Below, one piece after another: positions 55,077 through 57,184 of a DNA stretch of 57,184 bases. The notes under the pieces were generated by a model that saw nothing but the letters and a program-made list of their open reading frames with translations, searched no databases and was not told the DNA's origin. Every line of letters begins with the position of its first letter. Position 1 is the stretch's first letter. The position numbers and the translations under genes were made by a program. This DNA comes from Triparma columacea (lineage: Eukaryota > Sar > Bolidophyceae > Parmales > Triparmaceae). The stretch lies in contig BRYA01000170.1 in the NCBI GenBank assembly GCA_030267965.1, forward strand, positions 9,948 through 67,131, read 5' to 3'.

Positions 55077-55194
55077 TTTAGGAGCTTTGCCTCTTCACTT
55101 CTCTCCTCTCCAATAATCGGGTCCGAGTCCTCGATCTCGTCCTCGAGTCCTTGGCTACAGCAGCCACCATCCTATTGCGGCAAATTACCCAATC
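55077..55194. promoter_or_regulatory. 118-bp shared intergenic promoter
   Basis: Space between IDH (minus) and the CID-like gene (plus). C/T-rich with CCTCGATCTCGTCCTCGAGT; presumed bidirectional promoter. Confidence 0.5.
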
Positions 55195-56978
55195 ATGCCA
55201 CAGCTTTCAAAGAAGACAACTACCTTCCTTAAGAGGATGGAAAACCTCACTGCCACGTCTGCTCCGGAGAGTTATTCCGCATTAGCTCTGTATCTGTCCT
55301 TCCAGACCAAGTTTCATTCTGAGATAGCGGAGGAGCTTGGAGAAAAGGTCAAGACTTTCACGACTGAGAGGGTTTTGGTGGTTGGAAGAGTACTTGATAG
55401 TTTTCTTAAGGACTGTACGGTGAGTAAATTGTGTTCATTTTGGAGATTATTGAAAAAGAAGGAGAATAAAAGAAGAATAGGACCATGAAGAGGCTGTGAG
55501 GAGGCGGGTCCTCAGAAAATGGGGCACACCTTTTATTCGCTTAGCTGACCGTCTACAGGGGGAGCCAAAGGGAGAAAGGCGAGGGAAGTGGAGACGAAGG
55601 AGAAGCGAAACTAGCCCAAGTTAACAAACACACAATGGCACTCCACTCACCTCCCTGCCCACCCTTCCCCACCCACTTGCAGGAATTCCACACCAACAAC
55701 GGATATTCATCGTACACCAAGTTCGTCGACAAACTATTGCCTCCCCTCGTCGGCCGACTCTGCGCCCTCACATCTTCCAACGCCATCTTGGCAGAGGTCA
55801 AGAGGTGGGTGAAACAGGCAAATACAAGCATCCAAGAGGCGGAAGTAGAGAATGATCAGAAGACGGAGGTTGAGATGACTGTGGGGAGGTGCGGGAGCAC
55901 TCTCGAAACGAAGTGGGGAAAAGGGGCGAAGACAGAGGGTGATAAGGAGGGGGGGGGAAAGGAGGGGGGTGATGAAGAGGGGGGTGAGAAGGGGGACAAT
56001 AGAGGAGGAGGGAACTCCTCTTCAACAGCAACGACGACAACGGCAGGGGGGAACTCCACATCCCCCAAGAACTCAGCAGCAACCCCCAACACCGCCGCCG
56101 CAGCCCCTTCAGGCAAGGACGAGGATGAAGAAGAATATGACGAACTCCTACATGATCAGGAGGACGCGTACGCGCCAGACTACCCGCCGTCGCACTACCC
56201 GAACAAACCCCCGAAAACTTCAACGAATATACCGACCCTCCTTGCTAAACTGAACTCGGCTACATTGACGAGGCAAGGTGAGATGAAGATGGGAGGAGTG
56301 GGGGAGAGGAGGGGGAGGAAGATGAAGGAAAGTTTGTCTCTTCACTTGGGTAGTTTCACCACTTCAACCCAACTTACATCCGAAGATATATATCCGAAGA
56401 AGATGAAGGAAAGTTTGTCTCTTCTCTTGGGTACTTTCACCACTTCAACCCAACTTACATCCAATCCCCCCCCCCTCCCCCTCCCCTCAGTTCTCCACGA
56501 GCCCCTCTGGAGAATAAACGCCATCATTGAGAGCGGAGTCACTACCGAAAAAATGGACTGGACAAAGAAAGCGGGGAAGAAACAGAAACTCACCCACAAC
56601 GACTACGTAGAAATCACCGGCAACTCTGGGGGCAAGAAGGATCCAGACGGCTCCGGAAACCTCTACGACTTCATAGACACCTTCCTGGACATCGACCTAC
56701 AGAAGAGGCTTGCGGAGTGCGTTCAGTACAAGGACACCATCCTGGATATTAGGAGCGCAAAGGAGGACCTGGCAAACGAGGTCACGGTCAGCGGGGAGAT
56801 TGAGAGGACCAAGTACTTCAAGGGCATACATAAGAAGGCTCTTGAGTGGAAGGCGGCAATCGAGAAGAGGATCGAAGAAGCCAATGACGCAATTGAACTT
56901 GAGGGGGGGGAGAGAGAAGAATTTCAGAGCACAGTAGGCAGGAGCTGGGAGGACATCCTGAAAAGCGGGCCGAAATGA
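55195..56978 (+). CDS. Helical protein with CID-like N-terminus (3 exons, 435 aa)
   Basis: Tentative RPRD1/Rtt103-type protein that would bind the RNA polymerase II C-terminal tail. Exons: 55195-55419, 55683-56277, 56491-56978. Residues 1-130 are all-helical in the order of a CID: FLKRMENLTATSAPESYSAL, LYLSFQTKFHSEIAEEL, ERVLVVGRVLDSFLKD, YTKFVDKLLPPLVGRL, LAEVKRWVKQA. The middle is Gly/Lys/Asn/Thr low complexity; the C-terminal 160 residues form long helices (LQKRLAECVQYKDTILDIR, KALEWKAAIEKRIEEAND). The second intron (213 bp) has no stop in frame and its length is a multiple of three, so an isoform of 506 residues is possible. I am unsure of the family; the gene itself looks real. Confidence 0.65.
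56319..56462. repeat. 81-bp-period tandem duplication in an in-frame intron
   Basis: A roughly 62-bp block starting AAGATGAAGGAAAGTTTGTC occurs at 56319-56380 and 56400-56462 with few changes. If the intron is retained it would encode two copies of a Ser/Thr-rich KMKESLSLxLG peptide. Confidence 0.9.
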
Positions 56979-57184
56979 AGGGAGTGATTCCCTTTATGTA
57001 CATACGGCAAGGGAATGGGAGTGGGAGGGGGGAGGAAATGTGATGAGGAAATGTGATGAACGTTGTTTAAAAGCTTTAATATTTTTGAATATAGGATAGG
57101 GAGGAAGGCGACAGTACCAAGGGCGAGTCGATGCTGGGGGGGGGGGGTCGACCAAAGAGTAAAAGGTCATTTCGCGACATTGTC

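Noticed and set aside
1..57184. CRISPR arrays, bacterial operons, tRNA or rRNA genes
   Set aside because: Looked for and not seen; spliceosomal introns and organelle presequences show nuclear eukaryotic DNA, and the repeats found are tandem without spacers.

Overview
This is a gene-dense eukaryotic nuclear window that reads as a stramenopile (ochrophyte) alga. Genes have short GT-AG introns (mostly about 50-250 bp) with donors of the GTGAG type and C-rich tracts before CAG. Two proteins start with a signal peptide followed at once by an ASAF-like motif with a key Phe (the cysteine synthase near 41 kb and the small protein near 20.7 kb), which is the entry signal of secondary red plastids. Flagellar-type genes (EFHC/DM10 protein, BART-domain protein) imply a lineage that has, or descends from, flagellate cells. 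Parmales/bolidophytes or pelagophyte-like algae would fit, but this is only an inference.

Layout: 0.25-1.4 kb, two small divergent hypothetical genes. 1.4-4.4 kb, an ionotropic glutamate receptor. 4.6-13.1 kb, a head-to-head Ras-signalling pair: a PX/RA/PH/Sec6-like protein and a PH/ankyrin/REM/RasGEF protein separated by 86 bp. 13.3-20.3 kb, succinate dehydrogenase flavoprotein and the ribosome-biogenesis GTPase BMS1. 20.5-22 kb, a probable plastid membrane protein and a four-finger C2H2 protein. 22.3-26.6 kb, the most striking gene: a 5'-nucleotidase-like ectodomain with nearly all catalytic metal ligands replaced, joined through a Cys-rich linker to a class C GPCR seven-helix domain. 27.3-40.4 kb, a poly-Q protein, the pyruvate dehydrogenase E2 subunit, a charged protein, a GrxB-type glutaredoxin, a pyrimidine 5'-nucleotidase, two unknown proteins and a NOSIP U-box protein. 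41-47 kb, plastid cysteine synthase, a SAM methyltransferase divergent from the SUMO E1 subunit UBA2, and a BART protein. 48-52.4 kb, a degenerate SWIM/ubiquitin-like protein divergent from an EFHC1-like protein. 52.6-57 kb, an EF-hand isocitrate dehydrogenase divergent from a CID-like protein.

Five divergent pairs have only 56-118 bp between start codons, so shared bidirectional promoters look like the local rule. Housekeeping metabolism (SDHA, PDH-E2, IDH) is mixed with three surface or signalling loci (glutamate receptor, Ras GEF/RA pair, nucleotidase-GPCR). Introns of four unrelated genes share a GC-rich motif around GAGCGAAGCGAGT, in either orientation, suggesting introner-like elements. 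Exon joins given here were built by hand from reading frame, splice consensus and protein family fit; no tool was run. There is one 28-base assembly gap, inside an intron of the PDH-E2 gene. I saw no tRNA, rRNA, CRISPR array or intact transposon.
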